From: Ktedonobacter racemifer DSM 44963
GTDB taxonomy: Bacteria > Chloroflexota > Ktedonobacteria > Ktedonobacterales > Ktedonobacteraceae
Length of the DNA: 64,000 bases
NCBI RefSeq assembly: GCF_000178855.1
Contig: NZ_ADVG01000003.1
Span: forward strand, 744,001-808,000
Reading direction: 5' to 3'
Shown: piece by piece, positions 34,116 to 43,098 of the stretch
Layout: every line of letters begins with the position of its first letter
Position numbering within the stretch: position 1 is the stretch's first letter
Position numbers and translations under genes: made by a program
The notes under the pieces: generated by a model
The model's input: only the letters and a program-made list of their open reading frames with translations
Databases searched by the model: none
Told to the model about the DNA's origin: nothing

Positions 34116-34253
34116 TTCCCACTTGCTGCCGCAGACGACAGAACAACTTACACATTAGGTTCTTCTGAAAATCTTGCTGAAGTGTTTTCATTCGGGGTGG
34201 TGCACTTTGGTGCATGGCCTCTTAACCACTACCCTAAAAAGGAAGAGGAATAA

Positions 34254-34784
34254 GTGAAGCGAGGAGAAAAGCACGCCAGGGCAAGCACAGAGAAGTGCGC
34301 TGATTGCGGCACCCCACTCGTTCTCATAGGTCATGGCAGTGAGCAAACGAGTGGTCGGAAGATATGGAGCTATGCTAATGAGCACTGGTCCTGGTACCAG
34401 TGCCCTTATTGTGGACTCTACACACGCATAAGCCTCTTCGATAGCTGGCCCTTATCGACACTTGATCAGCGCGAGGTAGATATTCACGAGCGCCTGATAC
34501 CAGACCCATTTGAACCAAGTGAAGGGTACAGCGCGACCTGGCCTGTTATACAACATTGCCTGGCATGCCAGGGCATATATCAAGTTTCTGCCATACGCAC
34601 CTGGCAGAGCCAGGAGAGCACACTCGTACCTAAGACAGAAAAAACGCCCCAACGCTTGCCAGTCGAAAGCAATTCCCTCCAATTTTCGCTACAGAAACCT
34701 CTCTGCCATTGTGAGCATATTGAAGAAGGAAGACTCTCTATGTCAAGTCAAAAAACGGTCAATTTGAAACAAGGCAAAAATTGA
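34254..34784 (+). CDS. Hypothetical zinc-ribbon protein
   Basis: A 176-residue protein I do not recognise. Two CxxC pairs, CADCG near residue 15 and YQCPYCG near residue 50, can form a zinc ribbon; a third pair (HCLAC) lies near residue 103, and CHC near 150. GGAAGAGGAATAA precedes the GTG start. Four cysteine clusters make a metal-binding role likely. It lies upstream of a structured region and the IS110 element. Confidence 0.55.
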   Translation: MKRGEKHARASTEKCADCGTPLVLIGHGSEQTSGRKIWSYANEHWSWYQCPYCGLYTRISLFDSWPLSTLDQREVDIHERLIPDPFEPSEGYSATWPVIQHCLACQGIYQVSAIRTWQSQESTLVPKTEKTPQRLPVESNSLQFSLQKPLCHCEHIEEGRLSMSSQKTVNLKQGKN

Positions 34785-34831
34785 GAACAGGAGGAAAAAC
34801 GATGCTTTCAACACGGCATGAAGGAGTGTAC

Positions 34832-34944
34832 CACGCCGCTCAGGCGTGTCAAGCCGCTGCGCTTTCCTTGACACACCTGAGCTTGCGTGGTCAAAAAAAG
34901 GCATGCCGAGTTGAAAGGCAAAAAACAGGCGCCTGTTTTGCCTG
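34832..34944. repeat. Two strong inverted repeats beside the IS110 element
   Basis: ACCACG...CTCAGG...GTGTCAAG pairs with CTTGACAC...CCTGAG...CGTGGT (34832-34893), and AGGCAAAAAACAGG pairs with CCTGTTTTGCCT (34917-34944). They could be the end of the IS110 element with an RNA, or an unrelated small element. Confidence 0.5.
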
Positions 34945-34959
34945 GGAGAAGGAGCGCTT

Positions 34960-36280
34960 CGCTCATCTGTGGTTGGTTGAGCACTCACGCTGCACGAGGC
35001 GCATGCAGGTGTCTGGCTTGTTCAAAGATCGCAGACTGGTAGTGTTCTCCTTTAAGCCACAGCGCAAAGAGAATGCGTACCCAGACATTAGCCAGCGCAC
35101 GGACAGCGACGGTGTGGCTTTTGCCTTCCCGACGTTTGCGCTCATAGTACTCGCTGGCCCATGCTTCGGTCTGGATGCTTTGCCAGGCAAACTGCTGCAG
35201 CACGTTGCGCAACGGTTTGATGCAGGCATAGCGCCGATGCGGTTTGGCATAGTTGCCACTTTCATAAGGCACTGGCGAGGTGCCAGCCAAGGCTTGCAAA
35301 CTGGCAGTATCCTGATAGCGCGAGCGGTCATCCCCAATTTCAGCCAACAGTCGTGGGGCAATCCGCTTGCCTGCACGAGGCAGCGTGCGAAAGAGATGAC
35401 TGTCAGCATGCATCAAAAAAAGGCGCTCAATCTCCTGATCATAGGCGGCAATCTCTTCCATCACGGGCTGCAATTGACGGATCAGAGCAATCAACAAACG
35501 CGATTTGGTCCTGCACGTCACTTCATCGGCAGTCAACTGGGGCTGATGCACCTGGTGCACAATCGAGGCCGCAGTCTTCTTTGGCGTTGGATACCCAGTG
35601 CTTTTCAACAGCTCAGCAATCTCTTCACACGAAGCGTTCATCGCCTCCTGCGGGGTCGGATAGGCGAGCAAGAAGTGCAAGGTCGAAGGTTGCTGCACCT
35701 TGGTAAACAGAGTAAGCGCAACTGGATAGTACGCTTTGAGACAGGCGGTCAGTTGATTGACCAGGCGGGTTTGCATCTGGATCAAGCCATCTTGATCGCG
35801 TGTCAGGGCTTTCAGTTCGGCAATCAGCGGGCTATCGGGTTCCAGTCGCCGCAGATCAGCAATTTCCGACCGCCCGTGTTTAGCCAGCAGATACGCATCG
35901 ACCTGGTCCGTTTTGGCTCCCGATGCCGAACGTTTACGATCCACCGTCTTGGGATTGACCGGATAGACAGCAAAACCTGCTTCCAACAAGTGGGTAATCA
36001 ACAAGCCACGAGTGGTCTCGACAATGCAGGCCAGTTCTGCCTTGTGCTCTGGACCACAAATGGCTGTCAGACGGCTGGCCAGCTCGTCGAGGCCTTTCGA
36101 GGTGTGCATGACCCGAAACGAGGCGAGTTTTTGCCCTCGTTCATCGAGGACGAGAATGTCGTGATGGGTGTCTGCCCAATCGATTCCTGCAAACCACATA
36201 AGCAGGTCCTCCTGCTGAAACAACGGTTCCTGGTGAGGCGAGAGGGTCCTTTTACTGCGGCGCTCACGGCGCGACTCTCC
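34960..36280 (-). mobile_element. IS110-family insertion sequence
   Basis: Borders are estimated, because IS110 elements lack terminal repeats. The transposase lies on the minus strand. The non-coding stretches on both sides (about 34830-34984 and 36200-36300) fold well; IS110 elements are known to encode a bridge RNA in such an end. Confidence 0.7.
34985..36199 (-). CDS. IS110-family DEDD transposase
   Basis: A 404-residue recombinase. The N-terminal RuvC-like DEDD domain begins at FAGIDWADTHHD and continues with VETTRGLL and KTDQVDAYLLA; the C-terminal transposase-20 domain has LFRTLPRAGKRIAPRLLAEIG and ALAGTSPVPYESG, with its catalytic serine. I use the ATG at 36199 because AGGAGG lies 9 nt before it; an in-frame start 24 nt upstream would cover that site. 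A long reading frame on the opposite strand is a shadow. Likely active, as the frame is intact. Confidence 0.92.
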   Translation of the reverse strand: MWFAGIDWADTHHDILVLDERGQKLASFRVMHTSKGLDELASRLTAICGPEHKAELACIVETTRGLLITHLLEAGFAVYPVNPKTVDRKRSASGAKTDQVDAYLLAKHGRSEIADLRRLEPDSPLIAELKALTRDQDGLIQMQTRLVNQLTACLKAYYPVALTLFTKVQQPSTLHFLLAYPTPQEAMNASCEEIAELLKSTGYPTPKKTAASIVHQVHQPQLTADEVTCRTKSRLLIALIRQLQPVMEEIAAYDQEIERLFLMHADSHLFRTLPRAGKRIAPRLLAEIGDDRSRYQDTASLQALAGTSPVPYESGNYAKPHRRYACIKPLRNVLQQFAWQSIQTEAWASEYYERKRREGKSHTVAVRALANVWVRILFALWLKGEHYQSAIFEQARHLHAPRAA

Positions 36281-36281
36281 A

Positions 36282-36761
36282 ATGATTCGTTTTCCAGGAA
36301 CCCAGGAAGGCGAAGAGCGATCTTCCTTAATTGGTCAAGCCACGTGGGAAAGAGAGTTTTTCGCCTTCCAGATTCGAGCATTCATACCAGCAAGTGTACC
36401 GCTTGCTGTGCCCTTGTGTCGAGAAGGCCTGGTAGTAGTTTACTGTAAAAGAGGAAACATTGAGCAGGTTTTGGAGACACTACCCCAGGAATGCATTTTG
36501 CTTATCCCAGAAAAGCATACGAGCAAGCGAATGTGGGCCGCGAAGTACCTTATCGAGCAATGTGGAGCCCTTGTCACGACATGGCCATACCCTCTCAAGG
36601 TTACAGAAGCTCTAATAGCCCTCCGAACTTATGGACCTGACCCCGATTATCCGCATGAAATCAACATGTATTTTGCCTGGAGTCCCTCAGCCCAGCAAGG
36701 TACTATCTGGAGTGAGTTCAAATCTCGCCCTGAAAGCATATGGGCCAGGATAGTCCTTTGA
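36282..36761 (+). CDS. Hypothetical protein, possibly a remnant next to IS110
   Basis: Up to 159 residues without a recognisable domain; LVVVYCKRGNIEQVLETL and ECILLIPEKHTSKRMWAAKYLIEQCG read like a natural globular protein. There is no good ribosome site at the start, and the element border is close, so this may be the 3' part of a gene cut by IS110. A candidate 5' part is the frame from ATG 34802, which has GGAGG in front, but I could not join them convincingly. Confidence 0.4.
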   Translation: MIRFPGTQEGEERSSLIGQATWEREFFAFQIRAFIPASVPLAVPLCREGLVVVYCKRGNIEQVLETLPQECILLIPEKHTSKRMWAAKYLIEQCGALVTTWPYPLKVTEALIALRTYGPDPDYPHEINMYFAWSPSAQQGTIWSEFKSRPESIWARIVL

Positions 36762-37063
36762 AATTTGTAATGCGGCCATGGATCCTTCCTCTCTGCTAAA
36801 ACCAGGTGCCTCTCGATGAACAAAAGCGTAGCCATTCTACAGGTGACAGAAGTTAATTTCAAGTATTTGCTTTTCTTGCTCGAATAGAGTATTGTTAATG
36901 TTACCACAGCAATTAGTCTAACCAACCTTATATTAAGGAAGGAAAGAAGAAGCTGATGAAAAGATAGTATTGACGTTTAGATACATCAGTAAGAAAAGAT
37001 CCTGTTTATCTGAACACCAATCTAAAGAAAAATTTTACCTTGCATGAATACGAGCTCCGAAAC
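36762..37063. other. AT-rich 300-bp interval
   Basis: No gene or strong hairpin seen. It should hold the promoter of the glycosyltransferase gene; its low GC matches that gene and differs from the neighbourhood. Confidence 0.4.
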
Positions 37064-38404
37064 ATGAATGCAAAAACCTATAAAGCTTACGTATATCCAA
37101 TTATAATTTTCACTTTATCTATAGCAATACGGCTTACCTATAATATAACGATTGCGCACAGTTATCAGCCTACATTTGATGCCGCGCTCTATGATATTAT
37201 TGCGCGTAATATCGTTTCACACCATTGCTATTGTATAAGCAATAGTCATCAAGCAGTGAGCCGCCCACCTTTCTGGCCATTTGTCATAAGTGCTATATAT
37301 TATTTCTTTGGTGAAAATGAATTTTATGCACGTCTCTTTTACTGTTTTCTTGGCTCTGGGACGTGTGTAGTCATTTATTTCTTTGCACGAGATCTCTTTG
37401 GTCGGAGGATTGGCTTATATAGTGGTATAATCGCAGCTCTCTATCCGGGTCTGTTTATCTATGATGGATGGCTATATTCTGAGTCTCTCTATACCTTTCT
37501 TACAACCAGTTTTATTTATACCCTTTTTCGACTTCAAAGATCTTCTCCCGCAGTTCAAAACCCTTCAGAGCAGCAGTGGCTAAACAAATTAAGCTATAAG
37601 ATGGTGAAGCAACGCTATCTTTTTTTGTGTGGCCTACTATTAGGATTTATAACGCTTACTCGCCCAAATGGCGTGCTTCTGCTTGGCCTGGTCGGCATCT
37701 GGGGCGTTTTTGTCGCTGTTGCAAAAATACTTCCCTGGCATATTGTCCTCAAATACATGCTGGTCATTGCTTGTATTGCAGCTATTATAGTTATCCCCTG
37801 GACTTATCGCAACTATACAGTGACCCACAAATTCGTGCTTGTCTCTACTGGTATGGGAGAAGTTCTTTTAGGTGCATATAACAATATCATCGTTGATGGA
37901 GATCCAGAAGTTCGTGGCAGATGGAGACCGCCTGCTGATGCTCGCAATCATGACGCATTCGGCTATACCCCCGATGATGATAAAGCAGACACAATGCGAG
38001 CATTGTCATGGATATTCACACATTTAAACACAATCCCATATATTCTTGCTCTCCACTTTGCAAATATGTGGATACCCTATACCTACGCACATGGCCTCCC
38101 TTTTGAAGCCTACCTCAATCAACCAGCAGCACAGGTTATAATATATGCCATCACGATTACAACCATTCTTATGGTTGGTTTAGCAGTTATCGGTTTTTTC
38201 GTGACCTGGAGACTAAAAAAGCAGCAACTGCTTACAGTCTATCTCTTTCTAGCAATGACAATAATGCAAAATATTGCCTTTTATAGTGATATGCGTTTTC
38301 GTGCTCCTATTGAACCACTACTAGTTTTGCTGGCAGGAGGTATGCTCTGGTGGCTGACACTGGTATTCGCAAAGAAGCCTCTACCTACAAAGGCACCATT
38401 TTGA
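37064..38404 (+). CDS. GT39-type membrane glycosyltransferase (PMT_2/ArnT-like)
   Basis: A 446-residue inner-membrane protein with about ten helices. The first periplasmic loop holds TFDAALYDIIARNIV, with the acidic residues expected for dolichyl- or polyprenyl-phosphate mannosyltransferases, followed by SRPPFWPFVISAIYYFFGENEFYARL, typical of the PMT_2 group. It would move a sugar from a lipid carrier to protein or lipid on the outer face. The gene is AT-rich compared with its surroundings, which suggests transfer. ATG 37064 is chosen over a TTG 24 nt upstream. Confidence 0.85.
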   Translation: MNAKTYKAYVYPIIIFTLSIAIRLTYNITIAHSYQPTFDAALYDIIARNIVSHHCYCISNSHQAVSRPPFWPFVISAIYYFFGENEFYARLFYCFLGSGTCVVIYFFARDLFGRRIGLYSGIIAALYPGLFIYDGWLYSESLYTFLTTSFIYTLFRLQRSSPAVQNPSEQQWLNKLSYKMVKQRYLFLCGLLLGFITLTRPNGVLLLGLVGIWGVFVAVAKILPWHIVLKYMLVIACIAAIIVIPWTYRNYTVTHKFVLVSTGMGEVLLGAYNNIIVDGDPEVRGRWRPPADARNHDAFGYTPDDDKADTMRALSWIFTHLNTIPYILALHFANMWIPYTYAHGLPFEAYLNQPAAQVIIYAITITTILMVGLAVIGFFVTWRLKKQQLLTVYLFLAMTIMQNIAFYSDMRFRAPIEPLLVLLAGGMLWWLTLVFAKKPLPTKAPF

Positions 38405-38448
38405 CGGCACGCTCCGTGCCACCATATATAAGCGCGTACTTTCCGTAC
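38405..38448 (+). terminator. Two small hairpins after the glycosyltransferase gene
   Basis: GGCACG-CTC-CGTGCC directly behind the stop codon and GTAC-TTTCC-GTAC further on. Probable terminator. Confidence 0.5.
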
Positions 38449-38729
38449 CATTATATGTAGACGCGTAATTTAGTAGCGTCGTCCATCCTCACAAATCACC
38501 ACTCTTCTATTTGCATTTTTTGTAAACATATGTTATAGTTGCAAAGGTTACTGTAATGATAATGTTTTGCTCGTAGTTGACTCCTATATACACCAGATCA
38601 ATGTCTGGTACTTCCATAGTCGTATAACATATTCTCCTATCCACATGCTAGAGGGTTTACACGTTCACTGGCGGGGCACGTGGGACGGGAGAAGGTTGGT
38701 AAGGATGGGATGGAGAGGGGTTTTCCACA

Positions 38730-38813
38730 ATGAGACAACTACTACGATTGCCACAATCACTACTACTAAGCAGCCCAATCTTCCTCGTGGGTGCAGTCCA
38801 TGCCGCTCGATAA
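38730..38813 (+). CDS. Possible 27-residue hydrophobic peptide upstream of the capsid island
   Basis: ATG with GGAGAGGGG before it; 27 residues, mostly Leu, Ser and Ala, ending AVHAAR. Its end overlaps the start of the next gene, so it may serve translational coupling. Small size keeps confidence low. Confidence 0.3.
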   Translation: MRQLLRLPQSLLLSSPIFLVGAVHAAR

Positions 38814-39183
38814 CCGGAAGGCGGCTCACATCCAGCAGATGGTGAATAAAAGCTTCACCGGCCGTCAACGCAACGTTGTGCTGGTCACCAACACTGCTGG
38901 CAGCTACAGCTATAGCGCGATGGCGGTCGTCTTCCGACCCGACCTGGCCGTCGATCCACAAATACCCGATCAAAGCGGGATGCCACCACACGCGCAAGCG
39001 GAACTCGTGCTGATCGCACCCCTGGGCACCAATCTGGCCGGCGTCGTCTTCATCGCTGACACGCCGACCGCGACCACCGCATCCGTACAGGCCGCGCCCA
39101 AGTATGAGATCATCACCAGCGTTCCCGCCGGCATCATCCCAGGCGGCACACATCTACGTGTCTACCTGCGCCGTTTCAGATAG
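38800..39183 (+). CDS. Hypothetical protein at the head of the phage-like island
   Basis: A 127-residue protein I do not recognise (130 residues if the GTG at 38791 is used). NVVLVTNTAGSYSYSAMAVVF, AELVLIAPLGTNLAGVVFIADT and GGTHLRVYLRRF suggest an all-beta fold. Ala, Thr and Val richness is shared with the small proteins downstream of the capsid gene, so a virion-type structural role is plausible. A long hairpin directly follows its stop codon. Confidence 0.55.
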   Translation: MPLDNRKAAHIQQMVNKSFTGRQRNVVLVTNTAGSYSYSAMAVVFRPDLAVDPQIPDQSGMPPHAQAELVLIAPLGTNLAGVVFIADTPTATTASVQAAPKYEIITSVPAGIIPGGTHLRVYLRRFR

Positions 39184-39191
39184 AGTTGTGG

Positions 39192-39238
39192 GTGTGTTGG
39201 ATGGTGCGTCGCCGGAGGCGACGCACCATCCAACACAC
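39192..39238. terminator. Long perfect hairpin (22-bp arms)
   Basis: Arm 39192-39213, loop GGA, arm 39217-39238, fully paired, a few bases behind the stop codon at 39183. Confidence 0.85.
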
Positions 39239-39317
39239 TTGACCCGGCTGGCCAAGGGCAATCCACAGAGTATGAGCGACAAGCCATCTTATCGCCAGAC
39301 AAACAGCACCTCTTATT

Positions 39318-39410
39318 GGGTAAGGGTGTGTTGGTGGTGCCTGGCCTCCGGCCAGGCACCACCAACACACCCTTACCCTCAGCGAGCCGCGCAGCGGCGA
39401 GAAGTCTATA
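39318..39410. repeat. Composite hairpin element (29-bp perfect arms), inverted orientation
   Basis: Arm 39318-39346, loop TCC, arm 39350-39378, 29 of 29 bp. The conserved leader lies on its right side here (complement of about 39380-39410), showing that the whole unit is inverted relative to the copy at 9228-9307; both palindromes begin GGGTAAGGGTG. Confidence 0.85.
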
Positions 39411-39443
39411 CCCCTGAATGTATATGAAGAAAGGATCAATGCT

Positions 39444-39956
39444 ATGAAAAATAAACAACAGCTTGATATACATATGCACAACTCCTTTCACGAGGCGGAC
39501 GCGATCCCGCCCACAAGTACGCGCCCCACACTGGAGCCTGATGCCTACCCCGGCAATCCCTATAGCGTCCGCAATATGTCCTCTCTGGCGCATGATCCCA
39601 TTCAACCTCAGTTCGAGAGCGAGCTCCCCACACACCAGGACCTGGGTTTTACCGACCAGCTGGAAATGGAGCTCTGGCTGGGCCTGGAGATTACCCCACC
39701 ACTGCCAGAGACGCCTCCCCCGCCAGCGAAGGATGAGCACCCTGGTGACCTGGCCCCCCAGGCCCAGGAGATGCTAGATGAGCAGCTACACAATGAGGAC
39801 ATTGGGGAGAAGATATATCCCGAGGTTTTCATGGATCAATCCAACATCAATAGCCACCGCAGTCGTGACCTGACCCTCCAGGCCCAGGGACTCGCAGACG
39901 ATCAGCTCTGGCAAGAAGAACAATGGGAGGACGGCGAGCAGGAGCCGAACTCATGA
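39444..39956 (+). CDS. Hypothetical Pro/Glu-rich protein of the phage-like island
   Basis: A 170-residue acidic protein with no recognised domain. It is rich in Pro, Glu, Gln and Asp and contains a loose internal repeat, LAPQAQEMLDEQLHNED and LTLQAQGLADDQLWQEE. AAAGGA precedes the ATG. Its stop codon overlaps the start of the protease-capsid gene (ATGA), so the two are translationally coupled; it may be a portal- or head-associated or scaffold-like accessory (inference). Confidence 0.6.
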   Translation: MKNKQQLDIHMHNSFHEADAIPPTSTRPTLEPDAYPGNPYSVRNMSSLAHDPIQPQFESELPTHQDLGFTDQLEMELWLGLEITPPLPETPPPPAKDEHPGDLAPQAQEMLDEQLHNEDIGEKIYPEVFMDQSNINSHRSRDLTLQAQGLADDQLWQEEQWEDGEQEPNS

Positions 39957-42032
39957 ACCAGCACCCGCACCAGGTAGGTGCGCCCATGCCCCCGAATGGG
40001 GGGCTCACAAACGCCTCTCAACAACCGATCACGATCACAGAGGCGCGTATCATTGAACGCCTGGCAGATGCCAGCGTAGGCGCCGGGCATGCCGTGCGCG
40101 TGACCGTCATCCAGGGTGGGCGCTCCAAAAACGGCTTCGTCTATGACCAGGCAGCGCTGCGACAGATCGCGGCGCTGCTGGAAGACACGCACGCCTACGC
40201 AGATCACTCACGCTCGGAGGCCGACCTCCAGACGCGCAGTGTCCGCGATGTCGTGGGCTTCTACCACGACGCGGAGTATATCGCGGGTCCGGCAGGGCAG
40301 CCAGGACATGTCGATGCCACTCTGCACATCTTCGAGGCCGCCAACTGGCTCTGGACACTGATTAACGAGGCCTGTACCCTGGGTCGCCCCGAGCTGATCG
40401 GTCTCTCGGTCGACCTGTTCGGTGCCTGGCAGGTCAACGAAGCCACGGGCGCGAAAGAGATCAGCGCCATACACACCCTCAACTCCTGCGATGTCGTTAC
40501 TCGACCCAGCGCGGGCGGCGCCTTCCGCCGTATTCTCCACGCCGAGTCGTCACTATCGTCACTACCAGAAGGAGAACATCCTATGGCAGAGCAGCATAAC
40601 ACACAGACCTCCGAAATCACCGCCTCAGCCTCTACTACTCCGATAGATGCGCCCATTACCAGCACCCCTTCTATCGCCGCCCAGGAGATCGACCGCCTGC
40701 GGGAGGAGCTGCAACGCCAGCGCTGTGAGCTGCTGCTGGAACGCCGCCTGAGCGAGAGCATCCTGCCCGAGCCGGTCAAGTCCCAGGTGCGCGACCGCTT
40801 CCAACAACGCCTCTTCGAGGAGCAAGAACTGGAGCACGAGCTCTCGGCCGCGCTCACGATGATGGCCCAGTTGACGCGCGAGGGTCTCGTACGCGGCCAT
40901 GGCTATGAGAAGTCCAGCATTACGGGCGTGATGAGCGAGGCCGAGAAGGTCCAGGCCTCCTTCGACGTCATGTTTGACCTGGAGATCGACACGGGCCGCC
41001 TGGGCAATGTGCGCGGCTTCACCAGCATCCGCGAGGCCTACGCCCGCGTAACGGGCGATTCCAGCCTCCAGGGCGGCATTAGTGGCTCCAGTCTGCTTGG
41101 GCAGCTTCCTATGTCTCCTTTCGGTCCCACGGGCTTCATTAGCGAGGCCGATGTCACCACGGCCAGCTTCTCCTACCTGCTGGGATCAAGCATGAACAAG
41201 CGCTTGCTCAAGGATTACCAGGCCTGGCCCGCCGAGTGGATGAAGTTTGTCTCCATCGCCCCCATTCGCGACTTTAAACAGCAGAGCCGCGTGCGCATGG
41301 GTGCCTTTGGTAGCCTCGCCATCGTGCCCGAGGATAGCCCCTACCAGAGCATCACGCTAGGCGATAGTGCCGCGACCTATGTGGCGCAGAAGCGCGGCAA
41401 TCTCGTACCCATCTCGCGTGAGGCCATCATCAACGACGATCTGCACGCCATCAAACAGATTCCCGGCAAGCTGGCCGTGGCCGCCGCCTATACCCTGGCC
41501 GAGTTCGTCTATGGCTTCCTCGCCAATAATCCGAGCATCTACGATGGGCAGCTCCTCTTTACCACAGGCGCGCCCCATAACAACCTGGGAGCACAGACCC
41601 TCTCAACGGCCGCTCTACAGCAGGGCGTCACCGCTATGCGCGAGCAGACCAACTTCGCGGGCAAGCGCATCGGCCTTCGCCCACGCTACCTGATCGTACC
41701 GCCCGAGCTAGAGTGGACTTCGATGGTCGTGACCAAGTCGGCCGGCATTCCCGGCTCACCCAACAACGACATCAACCCCATGCTCGGCTATGTCCAACCT
41801 ATCGTCTCGCCCCAGTTGACTAGTTCTACGCAGTGGTTCCTGGCAGCCGCCCCCCCGCGAGATCGACACCATCGAGGTTGGCTTCGTCGGTGGGCAGGTC
41901 AACCCCGCCCTCTTCATCCAGGACCAGCCCATGCTCGGCCTCAACTTTACACAGGATGTCCTGACGTTTAAGTGTCGCCACGAATATGGAGCGTGCGTCA
42001 CAGATTTCCGTGGCCTCTATAGGGGTGTCTAG
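39953..42032 (+). CDS. Prohead protease-scaffold-major capsid fusion (Mu gpI/gpT-like), with one frameshift
   Basis: About 690 residues. Residues ~25-200 resemble a phage prohead protease (FVYDQAALRQIAALLED, HADHS-type YADHSRSEADL, NSCDVVTRPSAGGAF); ~210-300 are a coiled, charged scaffold-like part; the rest resembles a Mu-type major capsid (SSMNKRLLKDYQAW, ISREAIINDDLHAIKQIP, RYLIVPPELEW). An internal in-frame ATG at 40583 has AGAAGGAG before it, giving a possible separate scaffold-capsid product. The frame breaks at seven C residues (41850-41856); the +1 frame restores EIDTIEVGFVGGQVNPALF and the end at 42032. Confidence 0.8.
40567..40585 (+). promoter_or_regulatory. Internal ribosome binding site and nested start
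   Basis: AGAAGGAGAACATCCTATG: a strong Shine-Dalgarno 8-10 nt before an in-frame ATG (40583) inside the protease-capsid gene. The nested product would start MAEQHNTQTSEIT. Confidence 0.65.
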
Positions 42033-42059
42033 AGCCAGTTTGTAGGGTCGACTAAAGAC

Positions 42060-42250
42060 TTCCTAATCCGGTAGGGACCAGCTTTAGCGCGTCCGAAGGC
42101 GATTGATCGCACTTCGGCGCTAGCCTAAAACGTTCCTGCTTCGACATATCACGTGATGAGTGGCCTTGTGAACCAGCGAGCTTCAGGCTTACGCCGCACT
42201 GCCATAAATGGCATTCGGACGCGCTAAAGCTGGTCCCTACCGATTAGGAA
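42060..42250 (-). repeat. MITE-like palindromic element, copy 1
   Basis: 191 bp. Ends of 37-38 bp are inverted repeats (TTCCTAATC-(C)GGTAGGGACC-AGCTTTAGCGCGTCCGAA). Inside lie two small palindromes, GCCATAAATGGC and GCGATTGATCGC. Orientation is opposite to copies 2 and 3. It separates the capsid gene from the next island gene. Confidence 0.9.
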
Positions 42251-42277
42251 GCGCCTTAAATGGAGGCAACATTACAT

Positions 42278-42853
42278 ATGAGTGGATTCACCAATAACGA
42301 CGGCTCGGGCCTGGTTGGCGCGCTCAACCCGCAGGGGATCGGGCAGGCCCTGCGCGTCGACGCGGGCGGGAACCTGCTTGTCACGGGCGGGACGCTCCAG
42401 AACGCCCTGCTGGGCGGCAAGAGCTTTAGCGCCACCACGGGCAAGCAAACGGCCAGCGGCGCGGCAGTTGTGGCCTGTTCGCTCTACAACAATACCAGCG
42501 CTAATGTGCTGCTCTACTCGATTACCTGCCTCTCGGGCAGCACACGCACGCACCAGCTCACGCGTGGCACGAGCAACCTGGCCCTGGGCAGTAACGCGCT
42601 CGTCAGCAACGCTAGCCTGGGCGGAAACAGCTCGCTCTTGCCCGCTGGCAACGTGACCTACGCCAATAGCAACCAGACCATCAGCGGCACGGCCCTCGAC
42701 GCCTTCAGCGCTCCCGCAGGCCAGCTCATCGAGGTCCTGGGCAACGGCTCCCTGCTCCTGCTGCCAGCCAGCGCCAGCAACAGCCTCACGCTCTACCTGG
42801 ACCTCGCCGCCGCCGTCGACTGGAAAATCACCTATAGGTGGCTCGAACTGTAA
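42278..42853 (+). CDS. Hypothetical beta-rich protein of the phage-like island
   Basis: A 191-residue Ala/Ser/Asn/Leu-rich protein without a recognised domain. GSGLVGALNPQGIGQALRVD followed by VVACSLYNNTSANVLLYSIT reads like a phage decoration, stopper or tail-type beta sandwich. The ATG at 42278 has GGAGG 11 nt before it; an in-frame ATG at 42260 is possible. It lies between two MITE copies. Confidence 0.6.
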   Translation: MSGFTNNDGSGLVGALNPQGIGQALRVDAGGNLLVTGGTLQNALLGGKSFSATTGKQTASGAAVVACSLYNNTSANVLLYSITCLSGSTRTHQLTRGTSNLALGSNALVSNASLGGNSSLLPAGNVTYANSNQTISGTALDAFSAPAGQLIEVLGNGSLLLLPASASNSLTLYLDLAAAVDWKITYRWLEL

Positions 42854-42872
42854 GCGCGAAATGCGTGTTTTT

Positions 42873-43041
42873 CGGTATGGACCCGGTTTACCGCGTCCAA
42901 ATGCCATTCATGGCAGTACAGCGCATGCCTCTTTTTGCCGGGGAACACGCAAAAGTAAGGCAAAATAGTGCTCAGGAACGTTTAAGGCTGCGCCTACAGG
43001 CGATCAATCGCCTTTGGACGCGCTAAAGCGGGTCCCTACCG
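42873..43041 (+). repeat. MITE-like palindromic element, copy 2
   Basis: 169 bp, ends CGGTATGGACCCGGTTTACC and (complement) CGGTAGGGACCCGCTTTAGC. Inner palindromes GCCATTCATGGC and GCGATCAATCGC. It lies between two island genes. Confidence 0.88.
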
Positions 43042-43098
43042 ACCTGAGAGGCCTTTTAGCGCAAATAAATACATTATTGCTAGATAGGAGCAAGCATT

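Noticed and set aside
34781..36448. Long plus-strand reading frame of 555 codons
   Set aside because: It runs antisense over the IS110 transposase, whose protein is clearly recognisable; the plus-strand product has no family pattern. Only its first ~60 codons might be genuine.
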